A stretch of 50,929 nt of DNA from an uncultured Bacteroidota bacterium (GCA_937870795.1 CALMWS010000230.1:1-50929), one strand, 5' to 3'; positions 7,617 to 16,249 are shown, counted from the first letter of the stretch. Numbers and translations are program-made. The notes: generated by a model from the letters alone, not told the origin.

Positions 7617-10022
7617 TTATGGTTTCAGCACATTTCTTATATTGAAGCCAATGGCACCGATCAGTAGCAACAAAATCAACCCCGAACTTGCCAGACTAAT
7701 GCGCTCTCCTCTGTAATATTTTTCAGGTTTGAATGTAAATTCTATGGTATGATTACCCGCAGGTACTTTCATTGCTCTCAATAGATAGTTGACTCGTATA
7801 TGATCTACTTCTTTTCCATCCAGGGTTACATGCCAGCCTTTGTTGGGGCCATACCAGATTTCTGAAAAAACAGCCAGTTGTTCAGCTTGTGCGTCTGCCT
7901 TGTAGGTCAGTTTATTAGGTTGATATGCGGTCAAACTTATCTGGCCCTGGCCATCGGGATTGAGGCCCTGGACATAGGAGGAAAACTCTTTGTTTACAAT
8001 GGCAACGTTTCTGCCTATGCTGTCAAGCGCTGCTATTTCTTCATCAGGAGTATTGACCATAACCAGACTGTCCACAAACCAGGCGTTACCGTATGCATTG
8101 GGATTTCGCTGAACCATTGGCTCACCCTGGCCTCCGTTGGCAGGAACAATGTAATACCTTGTATTGAGCATATCCAATACCCTTTGATTGCCTTTGGCAA
8201 TTTGTTTGTCGATAAGGTCCTGGAATCTTTGCAATTTAACAGCACTGTAGCCACCTATGGTCTTGTGAAAATAAGATGTCGAAGCCGCATTAAAGGTATT
8301 GATCGAAGCATCATAAACCCTATAACTTAAGTCCTTGTCTTTTAAAATTTCTAAATCTGCCTGACGCGGTTCAAAACCCCTTTCATAAATGCGGGATGAA
8401 ACAAAATTTCTGTTTGAAAAATAAGTTTTGTCAACTGGAAAAAGATCGATCAGGGCTACAATTGCCAGTAAACCAATGGCAAGGGAAGTTGACACTATAT
8501 TTTTGATGTAAAGCCACAATACCCCAGCAGCAGCCAACACGATAAAACATGATTTCCATGCCGAAGAGGACAACATGCTCTGTCTTTGCTCCAACAATGC
8601 GTCTATGATTTGGGCATAATTGGCATCGGCGGTGGCGTGGCTGAAAGAAAACATGGATGGCCCGAGGATGGCTAATAAAGCGCAAGCTCCGGCTACAATA
8701 CCCGTGGAAAGGTAAAGTGATTTGAGGTGTTGCTTTCTTTCTTCTGCAGTGAGATTGATCAAACCCTGCAAGCCCAGGCCAGCCATTACCGGTATAAAGA
8801 TGGTAGTTACCGACAATACTGAATTGGGCGTTCTGAAACGATTGAAATAAGGCAGGTAATGAAAGAATAAGTCGTTGATCAACGCAAAATTCTTGCCCAT
8901 TGACAAAATGAAAGTGAGAATTACTGCTCCAAGCAACCACAACTTGATCCAGTGCCTGGTGGTGAAGAAGCCTATAAAAGCTAAAAAGAAGGCAAAAATG
9001 CCAAGGTAGGCTGGACCTGATGTAAATGGCAATCCACCCCAATAAGTTGGAGCCTGGAAGGCTGTATTTTGTTGCAATTTTTTTGCCAGCTTAGAATTTT
9101 TTTCTATCCATTGACCTGAGCTTCCACCTGCTGCATAGGGTACAAAAGAAGCCAGGATGTCAACGCTGTTGTTGCTCCAGGCCATAGCGTAATCGTATTC
9201 CAGTCCTTCCCCCTTTTTGGCTTCACCACCATCGCCTTTGGTAGTAAGGATGGGTGTACCCCTCATTGTATCCTTGGTATAGTCAATGGTGGCGCTGATC
9301 TTTGACCACGATGCTCCCAGAGCCAGGGCAGATCCAACCAGGTAAATAGCCATCAACTTGCCTATGTGTACCCATTCTGCTTTACGGGCTGACTGGATCA
9401 TTTCTATGGCTACGTAAAAAACAAGCGCCATTGCCAGATAGTAAGTCATCTGAGGGTGGTTGGCGTACAGGTTGAGGCCTGCACCCAGGGTAAATAAAGC
9501 GGCCCCTCCCAGATAAGATTTTTTGTGCAACAAAACCATACCTGCTATCATCAAAGGAGCAGTGAATACCGTCATTATTTTGGACGAGTGCCCTGCTTCG
9601 AAGAGGATAAAATGATTGGTACATAAGCCAAATAAAATCGCTGACAATGCAGCTACCCAAAGATTGGTGCCAAATGTAAGCATCAAAACAAACATGGAAA
9701 GCATTCCAAAAAAGAAGTAGCCAGCGGGCCTGTCCAATCCCAAAAACAATGCCTGCTGCACGTGTTTGAGCAAATTGGATGGGTTGGCTGCTGATATCTG
9801 GTAAGTTGGCATCCCTCCAAACATTGAATTGGTCCACAGTGTCTCCTCGCCTGTCTTTTCCAAGTAGTCGGCGGCTTCCTTTGACATGCCCCTGTATTGA
9901 ACTATGTCACCCATCTCAGGCACTTTGCCTTGAAACTGAGGTAAAAAATATATGATGTTTACCAAAAGCATCAAAGCAAGAGCCCCTAAATAGGGCAAAA
10001 GTTTTTTGAAGGAAAAATTCAT
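7617..10022 (-). CDS. YfhO family membrane protein
   Basis: 801 residues with more than ten predicted membrane helices in the first 550 residues, then a soluble domain of about 220 residues and one last helix. The pattern (MPTYQISAANPSNLL, YGGYSAVKLQRFQDLID, WYGPNKGWHVTLDGKEVD) is that of YfhO proteins, which belong with GT-C-type membrane glycosyltransferases; in Firmicutes they modify lipoteichoic acid. I choose ATG 10022 (MNFSFKKLLPYLG), since an upstream in-frame start at 10088 would place the promoter at 10039-10046 inside the gene. Its role here is probably glycan modification. Confidence 0.85.
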   Translation of the reverse strand: MNFSFKKLLPYLGALALMLLVNIIYFLPQFQGKVPEMGDIVQYRGMSKEAADYLEKTGEETLWTNSMFGGMPTYQISAANPSNLLKHVQQALFLGLDRPAGYFFFGMLSMFVLMLTFGTNLWVAALSAILFGLCTNHFILFEAGHSSKIMTVFTAPLMIAGMVLLHKKSYLGGAALFTLGAGLNLYANHPQMTYYLAMALVFYVAIEMIQSARKAEWVHIGKLMAIYLVGSALALGASWSKISATIDYTKDTMRGTPILTTKGDGGEAKKGEGLEYDYAMAWSNNSVDILASFVPYAAGGSSGQWIEKNSKLAKKLQQNTAFQAPTYWGGLPFTSGPAYLGIFAFFLAFIGFFTTRHWIKLWLLGAVILTFILSMGKNFALINDLFFHYLPYFNRFRTPNSVLSVTTIFIPVMAGLGLQGLINLTAEERKQHLKSLYLSTGIVAGACALLAILGPSMFSFSHATADANYAQIIDALLEQRQSMLSSSAWKSCFIVLAAAGVLWLYIKNIVSTSLAIGLLAIVALIDLFPVDKTYFSNRNFVSSRIYERGFEPRQADLEILKDKDLSYRVYDASINTFNAASTSYFHKTIGGYSAVKLQRFQDLIDKQIAKGNQRVLDMLNTRYYIVPANGGQGEPMVQRNPNAYGNAWFVDSLVMVNTPDEEIAALDSIGRNVAIVNKEFSSYVQGLNPDGQGQISLTAYQPNKLTYKADAQAEQLAVFSEIWYGPNKGWHVTLDGKEVDHIRVNYLLRAMKVPAGNHTIEFTFKPEKYYRGERISLASSGLILLLLIGAIGFNIRNVLKP

Positions 10023-10038
10023 TGGCTTAGTTTGTTGG

Positions 10039-10046
10039 CAAATATA
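10039..10046 (-). promoter_or_regulatory. -7 promoter element of the YfhO gene
   Basis: TATATTTG on the minus strand fits TAnnTTTG; transcription would start near 10033, 11 bp before ATG 10022. It decides against the longer reading frame. Confidence 0.5.
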
Positions 10047-10092
10047 ACCTTTTTTCATATATGTAAGCGACCGTTTTATGCCTTTCACAAGT

Positions 10093-10100
10093 TATCTTTG
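10093..10100 (+). promoter_or_regulatory. -7 promoter element of the glycosyltransferase at 10117
   Basis: TATCTTTG fits TAnnTTTG and lies 16 bp before ATG 10117. It is divergent to the YfhO promoter, with 46 bp between the two -7 boxes. Confidence 0.5.
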
Positions 10101-10116
10101 CAAATTAATGTAGACC

Positions 10117-11415
10117 ATGACAAAGGTACTTTTGATCAGCTATTATTGGCCACCTTCAGGAGGAGGGGGCGTGCAACGTTGGTTGAAAATGTCTAAGTAC
10201 CTTCCCGACCAGGGCATTGAGCTAACTGTTTATACGCCAGATAACGGCGAATTTCCCGGTTACGATACCTCGTTGGTGGATGAGGTTGACAGTCGGATTA
10301 AAATTGTCAAACAGCCCATTTGGGAGCCCTATCATCTCTTTAAAAAATTTACCGGCAACAGATCCAACAGTTACAACGCCCTTATTAATGCGGAGAAAAA
10401 AATTAGTTGGAAACAAAATCTTGCCGTATTTCTAAGGGGAAATTTTTTTATACCCGATGCGCGTTGTTTTTGGATCAGACCTTCCATTCAATTTTTATCA
10501 GGGTACTTAAAAGAGCACCCTCAAGACGTCATCATTTCTACCGGGCCTCCCCACAGCATGCACCTCATAGCGTTGGGCATCAAGAAAAGATTCCCCGCTA
10601 CCCAATGGATTGCAGATTTCAGAGATCCGTGGACCATGATCGATTTTTATAAAGACCTCCGATTGACCTGGCTTGCAGACCGGGTACACCACAAACAAGA
10701 AGCAAGCGTACTCAAATGGGCAGATGAAATTGTAACCATCAGTCCATCATGTGCAGATGACCTTCAAAAACTGGCGGGCAGAAAGATAACTGTCATCAAT
10801 AATGGCTTTGACGAGCAGGATTTTGAGGGTGAAGCTCCCCTACCCGATCGCCAATTTAGTATCGTACACATTGGCTCTATGAACAAAGACCGCAATCCAA
10901 AACTGCTTTGGCAAATTCTAGGGGAAATGGTTAAAGAAGATGAAAATTTTAAACAAGCCCTGTTAATTGAGCTGGTAGGCATTGTAGATGGCAGCATAAT
11001 CTCCGCTATAGAGGCCCAGGGTCTGAAAGAACATTTGGTAGTAACCGGTCAACAGGAACATAAGGCTGTAATCGAAAGAATGAGAAAAGCACAGTTGCTT
11101 TTATTGCCCATCAACGATATTCCGCAGCAAAAAGGTGTTATGCCTGGTAAAATGTATGAGTACATTGGAGCGGGTCGGCCTATACTTGCATTTGGCAGGC
11201 CAGACAGTGATACGGCAAAATTGCTGAAGGAAACGGCAGCCGGCACTTTGCTGGCCTATGATGATGCAAATGGTTTGAAATCGATGTTGCTAATGAGTTT
11301 CAACAAGTTTCAGGGAGGTGAATTGCAGATCAGTAGTTCTGGCTTTTCTGAATACAGTCGTAAAAATCTTGCCTTAAAATACAGCCAGCTTATAAAGAGT
11401 ATGACAATAAAATAG
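10117..11415 (+). CDS. Glycosyltransferase family 4/family 1-like protein
   Basis: 432 residues, no signal peptide. The N-terminus ISYYWPPSGGGGVQRWLKMSKYL is a typical glycine-rich acceptor-side loop of GT-B enzymes, followed by IISTGPPHSMHLIALGIKK and WIADFRDPWTM. The C-terminal domain has FSIVHIGSMNKDRNPKLLW and GVMPGKMYEYIGAGRPILAF, where the E-Y-I-G-A-G-R-P segment corresponds to the nucleotide-sugar binding loop. It probably adds a sugar to the surface glycan. It stands alone after its own promoter. Confidence 0.87.
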   Translation: MTKVLLISYYWPPSGGGGVQRWLKMSKYLPDQGIELTVYTPDNGEFPGYDTSLVDEVDSRIKIVKQPIWEPYHLFKKFTGNRSNSYNALINAEKKISWKQNLAVFLRGNFFIPDARCFWIRPSIQFLSGYLKEHPQDVIISTGPPHSMHLIALGIKKRFPATQWIADFRDPWTMIDFYKDLRLTWLADRVHHKQEASVLKWADEIVTISPSCADDLQKLAGRKITVINNGFDEQDFEGEAPLPDRQFSIVHIGSMNKDRNPKLLWQILGEMVKEDENFKQALLIELVGIVDGSIISAIEAQGLKEHLVVTGQQEHKAVIERMRKAQLLLLPINDIPQQKGVMPGKMYEYIGAGRPILAFGRPDSDTAKLLKETAAGTLLAYDDANGLKSMLLMSFNKFQGGELQISSSGFSEYSRKNLALKYSQLIKSMTIK

Positions 11416-11471
11416 AGGGCTTACCCTGAGAATTTGCAAATAATTCGTTAATTTTCACAAAACATGGCAGA

Positions 11472-11492
11472 TTTGACATGATTTTCGTCAAA
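11472..11492 (+). promoter_or_regulatory. Short inverted repeat upstream of the small lipoprotein promoter
   Basis: TTTGAC (11472-11477) and GTCAAA (11487-11492) form a 6-bp inverted repeat 17-37 bp upstream of the -7 box at 11509, a usual place for an operator. No regulator is known; this could be chance in AT-rich DNA. Confidence 0.25.
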
Positions 11493-11508
11493 AATTAAAA
11501 TTTAGCAC

Positions 11509-11516
11509 TAATTTTG
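11509..11516 (+). promoter_or_regulatory. -7 promoter element of the small lipoprotein-ytxJ unit
   Basis: TAATTTTG fits TAnnTTTG. The leader from about 11523 to ATG 11574 is some 50 bp, long for this window, and holds a small hairpin (AGGG-ATGT-CCCT). Confidence 0.5.
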
Positions 11517-11573
11517 CAGGGTTCTACGTTATAGGGATGTCCCTTAATTAGTTGAATTAAATAAAACATTAAA

Positions 11574-11714
11574 ATGAAGAAGTCCGTTAAGACCGTTGCC
11601 GTTGCCCTTATGTTCGTTGCTGTATTGGCAGGAATGTCATCTTGTAACAGGGGTGGATATGGTTGTCCTTACGAATTGAAAGCACCTGTTTCACTTTTCT
11701 CTTTGGCAAAATAA
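11574..11714 (+). CDS. Small lipoprotein of 46 residues
   Basis: ATG 11574 to TAA 11712-11714. The product starts with a basic n-region (MKKSVK), a hydrophobic core (TVAVALMFVAVLAGM) and a lipobox-like MSSC with Cys24; the mature part is only 23 residues and holds a NRGGYGCPYELKAP segment. It has its own promoter and lies 15 bp before ytxJ. I do not know a function. The mature peptide has a lone second Cys (residue 31) in a GCP context, which, beside a bacilliredoxin gene, invites a thiol-related role, but that is guesswork. Similar very short lipoproteins are easily missed by gene finders. Confidence 0.7.
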   Translation: MKKSVKTVAVALMFVAVLAGMSSCNRGGYGCPYELKAPVSLFSLAK

Positions 11715-11729
11715 GTTCATCCTTTTTAA

Positions 11730-12059
11730 ATGAAGTGGATTGAGCTTTCTTCACCCGAACAGGTGGAAGAGATCAGGAATAAGTCATTTCAAGGTCCAAT
11801 TTTGGTTTTTAAACACAGCACCAGCTGTAACATAAGTCTTATGGTTAAAATGAGACTGGATCAGCAGTGGGCTTTTGGTGTGCCCAGTTATTTCCTTGAT
11901 TTGAAGAGTTATAGAAAAGTATCCAATCTGGTTGCTGATGTTTTTTCAGTCCATCACGAATCTCCACAAGTACTTGTAATAAAAGATGGTGAGTGCATAT
12001 TTGATGCATCACACTTTGATGTTCAGGTTGCTGAATTGAATGAAATTTGTCTGAATTAG
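11730..12059 (+). CDS. ytxJ: Bacillithiol system redox-active protein YtxJ (monothiol bacilliredoxin)
   Basis: 109 residues, cytosolic, thioredoxin-like. The motif FKHSTSCNIS (residues 27-36) matches the YtxJ/DUF2847 active site, with a single Cys in a T-S-C-N context; VLVIKDGECIF is the usual beta strand before the last helix. YtxJ proteins are thought to remove bacillithiol from oxidised proteins, and bacillithiol is made by many Bacteroidota. It follows the small lipoprotein by 15 bp, and the convergent terminator at 12152 ends the unit. Confidence 0.85.
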   Translation: MKWIELSSPEQVEEIRNKSFQGPILVFKHSTSCNISLMVKMRLDQQWAFGVPSYFLDLKSYRKVSNLVADVFSVHHESPQVLVIKDGECIFDASHFDVQVAELNEICLN

Positions 12060-12151
12060 TCAGCCCTGCCTTTACCCTCCAAACAAAAGTATTTTCTATT
12101 CCCCACCTTAAGGGTTTTGTATTCCTATTAAGGAATTGATACAGTAAATTC

Positions 12152-12186
12152 CAAAAAAAAAGCGGCCCCAAAGGAACCGCTTTTAA
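12152..12186 (-). terminator. Rho-independent terminator between ytxJ and gdh
   Basis: AAAAGCGG and CCGCTTTT form an 8-bp stem with an 11-base loop. Read on the minus strand the stem is followed by nine T's in a row, a classical terminator for glutamate dehydrogenase; on the plus strand only TTTT follows, so it may work more weakly for ytxJ. Confidence 0.8.
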
Positions 12187-12212
12187 TCGTCGTATGTTTT
12201 TTACCACTACTA

Positions 12213-13631
12213 TTATGGGAAAACGCCCAAAGTAAGGTAGTCATTGGCAACTTTATCCAGGGCACATGAGAAGGCAGCAGTACGCAGGTCTTCAATTCTT
12301 TTATACCTATTGAAATATTCCATGATTTGGTCGTAAGAATTGATCATGGTTTCTTCCAGTCCGGAACGAACCAGATCCACTTCATCTGCACCTCTTGTAA
12401 GGAAAGTTCTCTCCCTTTGGCTGATGGATTTGCCCGTCATTTTTTCCATGGTTGCAAGCAAATTGCTGTAAGTGTTTTGGTCAAATCTTTTTTCCAACCT
12501 GCCAAATCTTCTGTGAGAAAGGTTTTTGAGCCATTCAAAGTAAGAAACCGTTACACCCCCGGCGTTGAGATACATATCCGGCATGATGAGGATGCCTTTT
12601 TTCAATAAAATTGCTTCAGCATCGGCAGTAACAGGTCCATTGGCTGCTTCGCCGATGATTTTGGCTTTTACAAATTTTGCATTCTCTTTATTGATCTGAG
12701 ATTCGAGCGCAGCAGGCAAAAGAATATCACATTCTATTTTCACCCAATCTTCTCTGTTTTCCAGTTTTTTTGTGCCAGGGAAGCCCATAATAGAGCCTTT
12801 TTGCTTTCTGTATTCTACCAGTTTTTCAATGTTGATGTCTTTGTCAGATACTATGGTACCTTCCTGTTCAGAAACACCAATTACCCTGACACCACCTTCC
12901 TGCTGGCAAATTTTTCCTGCATAAGATCCTACATTACCCAGGCCCTGGATGACCATGGTCTTGCCTGCGATGCCTGTTTCCAATTTTACTTTGGCCATCA
13001 TTTTGGCATCGTTGCAAAGTTCTCTCAAACCATAATATACACCACGGCCTGTAGCTTCTGTTCTTCCATGAATACCACTTTGATTTACAGGTTTACCGGT
13101 AACACAGCCCGCTGCATCGATCTCACCTCCTTTAAAAGTCTGGTAAGTATCCAGAATCCACGCCATTTCTCTTTCTCCAGTACCGTAGTCTGGTGCAGGT
13201 ACATCAAGACTTGGGCCGATGAAATTTTTTCTGATTAATTCTACTGTATATCTTCTGGTTATTCTTTCCAGTTCTTCAGGTGTGTATTGACGAGGAGAAA
13301 TCTTTACACCTCCTTTGGCACCGCCGAAAGGTACATCTACAATGGCACATTTGTACGTCATCAATGCTGCCAACGCCATCACCTCTTCCTGGTTTACGAG
13401 GTGTGAAAAACGAATTCCTCCTTTGGTTGGCAGGCGGTGGTGACTATGTTGAACGCGATAGGCTTCAATCACCTGAAAGTCTTTCCCGATCTTAACCGGA
13501 AAATTCATTTGATAAACAGCATTACATACCTTGATCTGATCCAACAATCCTTTTGGATGTTTAGAAATGGCAGCAGCTTTATCAAAGTTGCGTTGCACGC
13601 TTTCATAAAAGTTAATTTGTTTCGTGCTCAT
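12213..13631 (-). CDS. gdhA: Glu/Leu/Phe/Val dehydrogenase, probably glutamate dehydrogenase
   Basis: 472 residues. The N-terminal substrate domain has the family signature VDVPFGGAKGGVKISP with the catalytic Lys in GGAKGG, preceded by LPTKGGIRFS. The C-terminal Rossmann domain has TMVIQGLGNVGSYAG (GxGxxG variant) and IIGEAANGPVTADA. This is the GDH superfamily, which interconverts glutamate and 2-oxoglutarate plus ammonia. The length is a little above the usual 420-450 residues, from a C-terminal extension. Coenzyme choice is not assigned. Its start lies 20 bp inside the upstream ccmD gene, so both are expressed from one message. Confidence 0.9.
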   Translation of the reverse strand: MSTKQINFYESVQRNFDKAAAISKHPKGLLDQIKVCNAVYQMNFPVKIGKDFQVIEAYRVQHSHHRLPTKGGIRFSHLVNQEEVMALAALMTYKCAIVDVPFGGAKGGVKISPRQYTPEELERITRRYTVELIRKNFIGPSLDVPAPDYGTGEREMAWILDTYQTFKGGEIDAAGCVTGKPVNQSGIHGRTEATGRGVYYGLRELCNDAKMMAKVKLETGIAGKTMVIQGLGNVGSYAGKICQQEGGVRVIGVSEQEGTIVSDKDINIEKLVEYRKQKGSIMGFPGTKKLENREDWVKIECDILLPAALESQINKENAKFVKAKIIGEAANGPVTADAEAILLKKGILIMPDMYLNAGGVTVSYFEWLKNLSHRRFGRLEKRFDQNTYSNLLATMEKMTGKSISQRERTFLTRGADEVDLVRSGLEETMINSYDQIMEYFNRYKRIEDLRTAAFSCALDKVANDYLTLGVFP

Positions 13632-13848
13632 CTTTTATTTGTTTTTCTAATTTGGTTAGCTTGTTATCAATACGCCACAAATAAACACCTATACCTAACA
13701 AGACTATTACTACTCCTGCTATAACGGAATAAATTTTACCTGTACTTCTGAGAAAATCCAAATCCGACACCTCAGCAGAAGCTGTGTATGGAAACATTAG
13801 TAGCGCAATACTACTCCACATTATGCACTTAAATGAATGGTCTGGCAT
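13612..13848 (-). CDS. ccmD: CcmD-like small membrane protein
   Basis: 78 residues: an N-terminal signal-like stretch ending near YTASAEV, a second hydrophobic helix (IYSVIAGVVIVLLGIGVYLW) and a charged C-terminus (RIDNKLTKLEKQIKDEHE). The arrangement F-L-R-S-T-G-K-I-Y is typical of Bacteroidota CcmD proteins, which help the CcmABC heme export complex. It follows ccmB and ccmC in the same direction, but 255 bp downstream of ccmC, and overlaps gdhA by 20 bp. Its start is ATG 13848. Confidence 0.75.
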   Translation of the reverse strand: MPDHSFKCIMWSSIALLMFPYTASAEVSDLDFLRSTGKIYSVIAGVVIVLLGIGVYLWRIDNKLTKLEKQIKDEHETN

Positions 13849-14023
13849 AAAGGATTATTGTGGCATTTACCCCTCAAAAGTCGCTACATTTTACCACAAT
13901 TCAAAATTTATTGAGAAGGACTTTTGATTTGAGGGTGGTATTTTTTTTACATGATGGAAAATAGTAATTTGTGTTTTTGAGCCTCACCCAATAAGGTAGC
14001 AGGCGTAAGTAATAAAAACCTCG

Positions 14024-14031
14024 CAAATCTA
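14024..14031 (-). promoter_or_regulatory. Possible promoter of the ccmD-gdhA unit in the ccmC-ccmD gap
   Basis: TAGATTTG on the minus strand fits TAnnTTTG; no good -33 box is seen. It would give a leader of about 170 bp before ccmD. The rest of the 13849-14103 gap has no gene that I can support. Confidence 0.3.
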
Positions 14032-14103
14032 TGGATATCATCAATTATACGAGATAAAAAACTGTGTAACGACAGGGAACTATTTTCAATTTTTAAAGGA
14101 TTT

Positions 14104-15150
14104 TTACGTGTAAATCCCTGCCTTAATTGCCAATTTTTGCATTCTGAATTTCAACTGGGCCATCCAGCAGCCCAGAAGTATTAGGGCCAGGATTGAGGGA
14201 TAAAAAAACAATCTCAGTGTGTGGTCAAGGTCTTCACCTCCCAAAGCAGGATTGCCGCCATTGCCGGGGTGAAGGCTGTCTGTAAGGCGAGGAATAATAA
14301 AGACCAGCGGGATGAGTGCCACAAAGGCAAAAATGCTGAAACTGGCAGAAATTCTTGCTCTTGCTTCTGCATCATTGAATGAATTTCTCAATAATAGATA
14401 ACCAAAATACAAGAACATAGACAAAGCTGCCATATTCAATTTTACATCGTTGGTCCACCAGCCACCCCATGTGAATCTGGCCCAAAGCGAACCCGTTATA
14501 AGTCCCAGGATGCCATACAGGATGCCCGATTTGTTGTAAGCTACAGACCACCAATCGTGCTCATTTTTTCCTGTTCTCAAATATTGGATGGCATGATATA
14601 AACCTAGCAGGTAAAGCACAAACATGGCCATCCACAAGGCTACGTGGAAAAATGTGTTTCTAATGGTTTCATTTAAAATACTTCGATAGGGAAAACGAAG
14701 GCCGGACGGTTTTACAAAATCCGCTGTATTGACATCTGTGAATTGGGCTTCAGCAGTATTGGCTTCTTCCGCAGAATCATTCTTCAGTATAACTATACCA
14801 TCAGGAACCAGAAAACTACCGTCAATATTATTGTATCCAATAACGGTATATTGCTGACCCTCCATGTTTTTTGCAATGTCCCAATGACAAGTCAGTTTAT
14901 TTTCAGTTAATATCTGCACATTTTGTGCTTCCAAAAATTTTCCTTCGGCGCTTTTCAGCCAAATGCGGGTAGGTTGTGCTGTTTTAAAGTGAGTGTTATA
15001 TGCAGTGATGGTCACCTCTTTTTGTTGGCCTGCATATAACTGGCCCGGATTCAAATCTGTAATACCAGGATTTAATGGCACACTTAGACCTCCAATGACA
15101 ACATAGAGTAAAATCAGGATTCCGAGAATTTTCCACCAGGACAATAACAT
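14104..15150 (-). CDS. ccmC: Cytochrome c biogenesis protein CcmC/CcsA with an extra periplasmic Ig-like domain
   Basis: 348 residues against about 220-250 for ordinary CcmC. The heme-handling WWD motif is WGGWWTND, with the conserved His of FFHVALWMAMF in the second helix, a second one in DSLHPG, and six membrane helices in all. The surplus is roughly residues 28-160 between helix 1 and helix 2. It reads as an IPT/TIG-like beta sandwich: LNPGQLYAGQQKEVTITAYN, RIWLKSAEG and NKLTCHWDIAKNMEGQQYTV follow the pattern of such domains. CcmC moves heme to CcmE or a chaperone. It is followed upstream by ccmB (29 bp). ccmE and ccmF are not in this window. Confidence 0.85.
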   Translation of the reverse strand: MLLSWWKILGILILLYVVIGGLSVPLNPGITDLNPGQLYAGQQKEVTITAYNTHFKTAQPTRIWLKSAEGKFLEAQNVQILTENKLTCHWDIAKNMEGQQYTVIGYNNIDGSFLVPDGIVILKNDSAEEANTAEAQFTDVNTADFVKPSGLRFPYRSILNETIRNTFFHVALWMAMFVLYLLGLYHAIQYLRTGKNEHDWWSVAYNKSGILYGILGLITGSLWARFTWGGWWTNDVKLNMAALSMFLYFGYLLLRNSFNDAEARARISASFSIFAFVALIPLVFIIPRLTDSLHPGNGGNPALGGEDLDHTLRLFFYPSILALILLGCWMAQLKFRMQKLAIKAGIYT

Positions 15151-15179
15151 TTTAAATCATTTTTTATAAAAAAGAAGCT

Positions 15180-15839
15180 CTAATCTTTCCAGAGGAAATC
15201 AAAAAGCAACAACAACAAACCAGCTAACAATAAATCGATGCCCAAAAGCATCCAAACATCTCCATCTACGGATGTATCCGTAATCAAAGCCATGGCAACG
15301 GCTGTGATCTTGATCAATAACAGCAGTACAGGTAGTGTCAAGGGAAGAGACATTACTGACATCATTACACCCTGATTGCCTTCTGCTCTTCCACTTACGG
15401 CTGCGATGAAAGTAAAAATAATGGATAAGCCCAACAATCCCAAACCAGCACCGGCAAAAAAAAGGCCATCCCTGCGAATTCCAGCGTCAAAAAAGAAACG
15501 GAAGCCCCAATAAACCAAGATAAACAAACCACTCAGAAATATAAAATTGTAAATAAGCTTACCAATCACGACTTCTTTGGGGTCAAAAAGTGTGTAATAA
15601 TACAGCCTTGATTCGGCACCATCCTGAATGAAACTTTTGGCAATGGCATTGATTCCACAAAACAAAACAGTCATCCACAACATCACATCCCATTCGAGGC
15701 CTCTTAATACATTGAATGCTTTGTAATTCAAAAAAACCAAAACGAGGCAAAAGAGAAGAATACCATAAAAGGCATTTTTCCGTCTGAATTCAAGCATGCC
15801 CTCCTTTCTGACAATTGCGGCTATCTTAAGCGGCCTCAT
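15180..15839 (-). CDS. ccmB: Heme exporter protein CcmB
   Basis: 219 residues with six membrane helices. The N-terminus IAAIVRKEGMLEFRRKNAFYGILLF and the segment AKSFIQDGAESRLYYYTLFDPKEVVIGKLIYN match CcmB, the membrane part of the CcmAB ABC complex for cytochrome c maturation. It starts 9 bp after the membrane protein gene at 15849 and ends 29 bp before ccmC, so these genes are an operon. The ATPase CcmA is not encoded in the window. Confidence 0.85.
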   Translation of the reverse strand: MRPLKIAAIVRKEGMLEFRRKNAFYGILLFCLVLVFLNYKAFNVLRGLEWDVMLWMTVLFCGINAIAKSFIQDGAESRLYYYTLFDPKEVVIGKLIYNFIFLSGLFILVYWGFRFFFDAGIRRDGLFFAGAGLGLLGLSIIFTFIAAVSGRAEGNQGVMMSVMSLPLTLPVLLLLIKITAVAMALITDTSVDGDVWMLLGIDLLLAGLLLLLFDFLWKD

Positions 15840-15848
15840 AAATTAAAC

Positions 15849-16238
15849 CTACCTGACTTCATTTACATCATAGACCAGATAATTGGTTTCACCCTGCCAG
15901 GGAAAGGCATCTACCACTTCTTTGTAGTGAAGTCTTACATTTTTGCCTTCAAGGGTCTGCAAATCATTATACGTTTTAGGGTTGGTCACAGAAAACTCCC
16001 ATATGCTCTGTTTGCTCATCATAGTGGCACCTGCGAGTTGGATCTGTCCTTCATAGGTTTTAAATATCTTGCCTTTTCTTGAAATTTTAAAAAGCATGCC
16101 TGTGCGTGTGCCTTCACTCAATGTATAGGTTCGGTAGAAATAATAAGTGACACCACACAAAAGTGCGGTGATGAAAAGAATCCACAGTGTTTTTTTAAAG
16201 ATACTTTTAGCTTTTGTTTTGGTTGTTTCCAGACTCAT
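15849..16238 (-). CDS. Conserved membrane-anchored protein of unknown function
   Basis: 129 residues: one membrane helix (TLWILFITALLCGVTYYFYR) followed by a small beta-rich domain with SEGTRTGMLFKISRKGKIFKTYEG and SIWEFSVTNP. This pattern is common in Bacteroidota, where databases often label the protein '6-phosphogluconate dehydrogenase', a name the sequence does not support (no nucleotide-binding fold). It sits between a GldM-C-like protein and ccmB. Although it stands where ccmE might be expected, it lacks the heme-binding H-x-x-x-Y motif, so I do not call it CcmE. It probably faces the periplasm. Confidence 0.75.
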   Translation of the reverse strand: MSLETTKTKAKSIFKKTLWILFITALLCGVTYYFYRTYTLSEGTRTGMLFKISRKGKIFKTYEGQIQLAGATMMSKQSIWEFSVTNPKTYNDLQTLEGKNVRLHYKEVVDAFPWQGETNYLVYDVNEVR

Positions 16239-16249
16239 GATGTTTTGAT

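Noticed and set aside
11845-12207. A 120-codon minus-strand ORF over ytxJ and the terminator
   Set aside because: It is antisense to a well supported gene and includes the terminator stem; the codon pattern is not gene-like.
15849-16238. Calling the 129-residue membrane protein before ccmB a CcmE
   Set aside because: Position and size would suit, but the heme-binding H-x-x-x-Y motif of CcmE is absent and the sequence follows another conserved Bacteroidota family.
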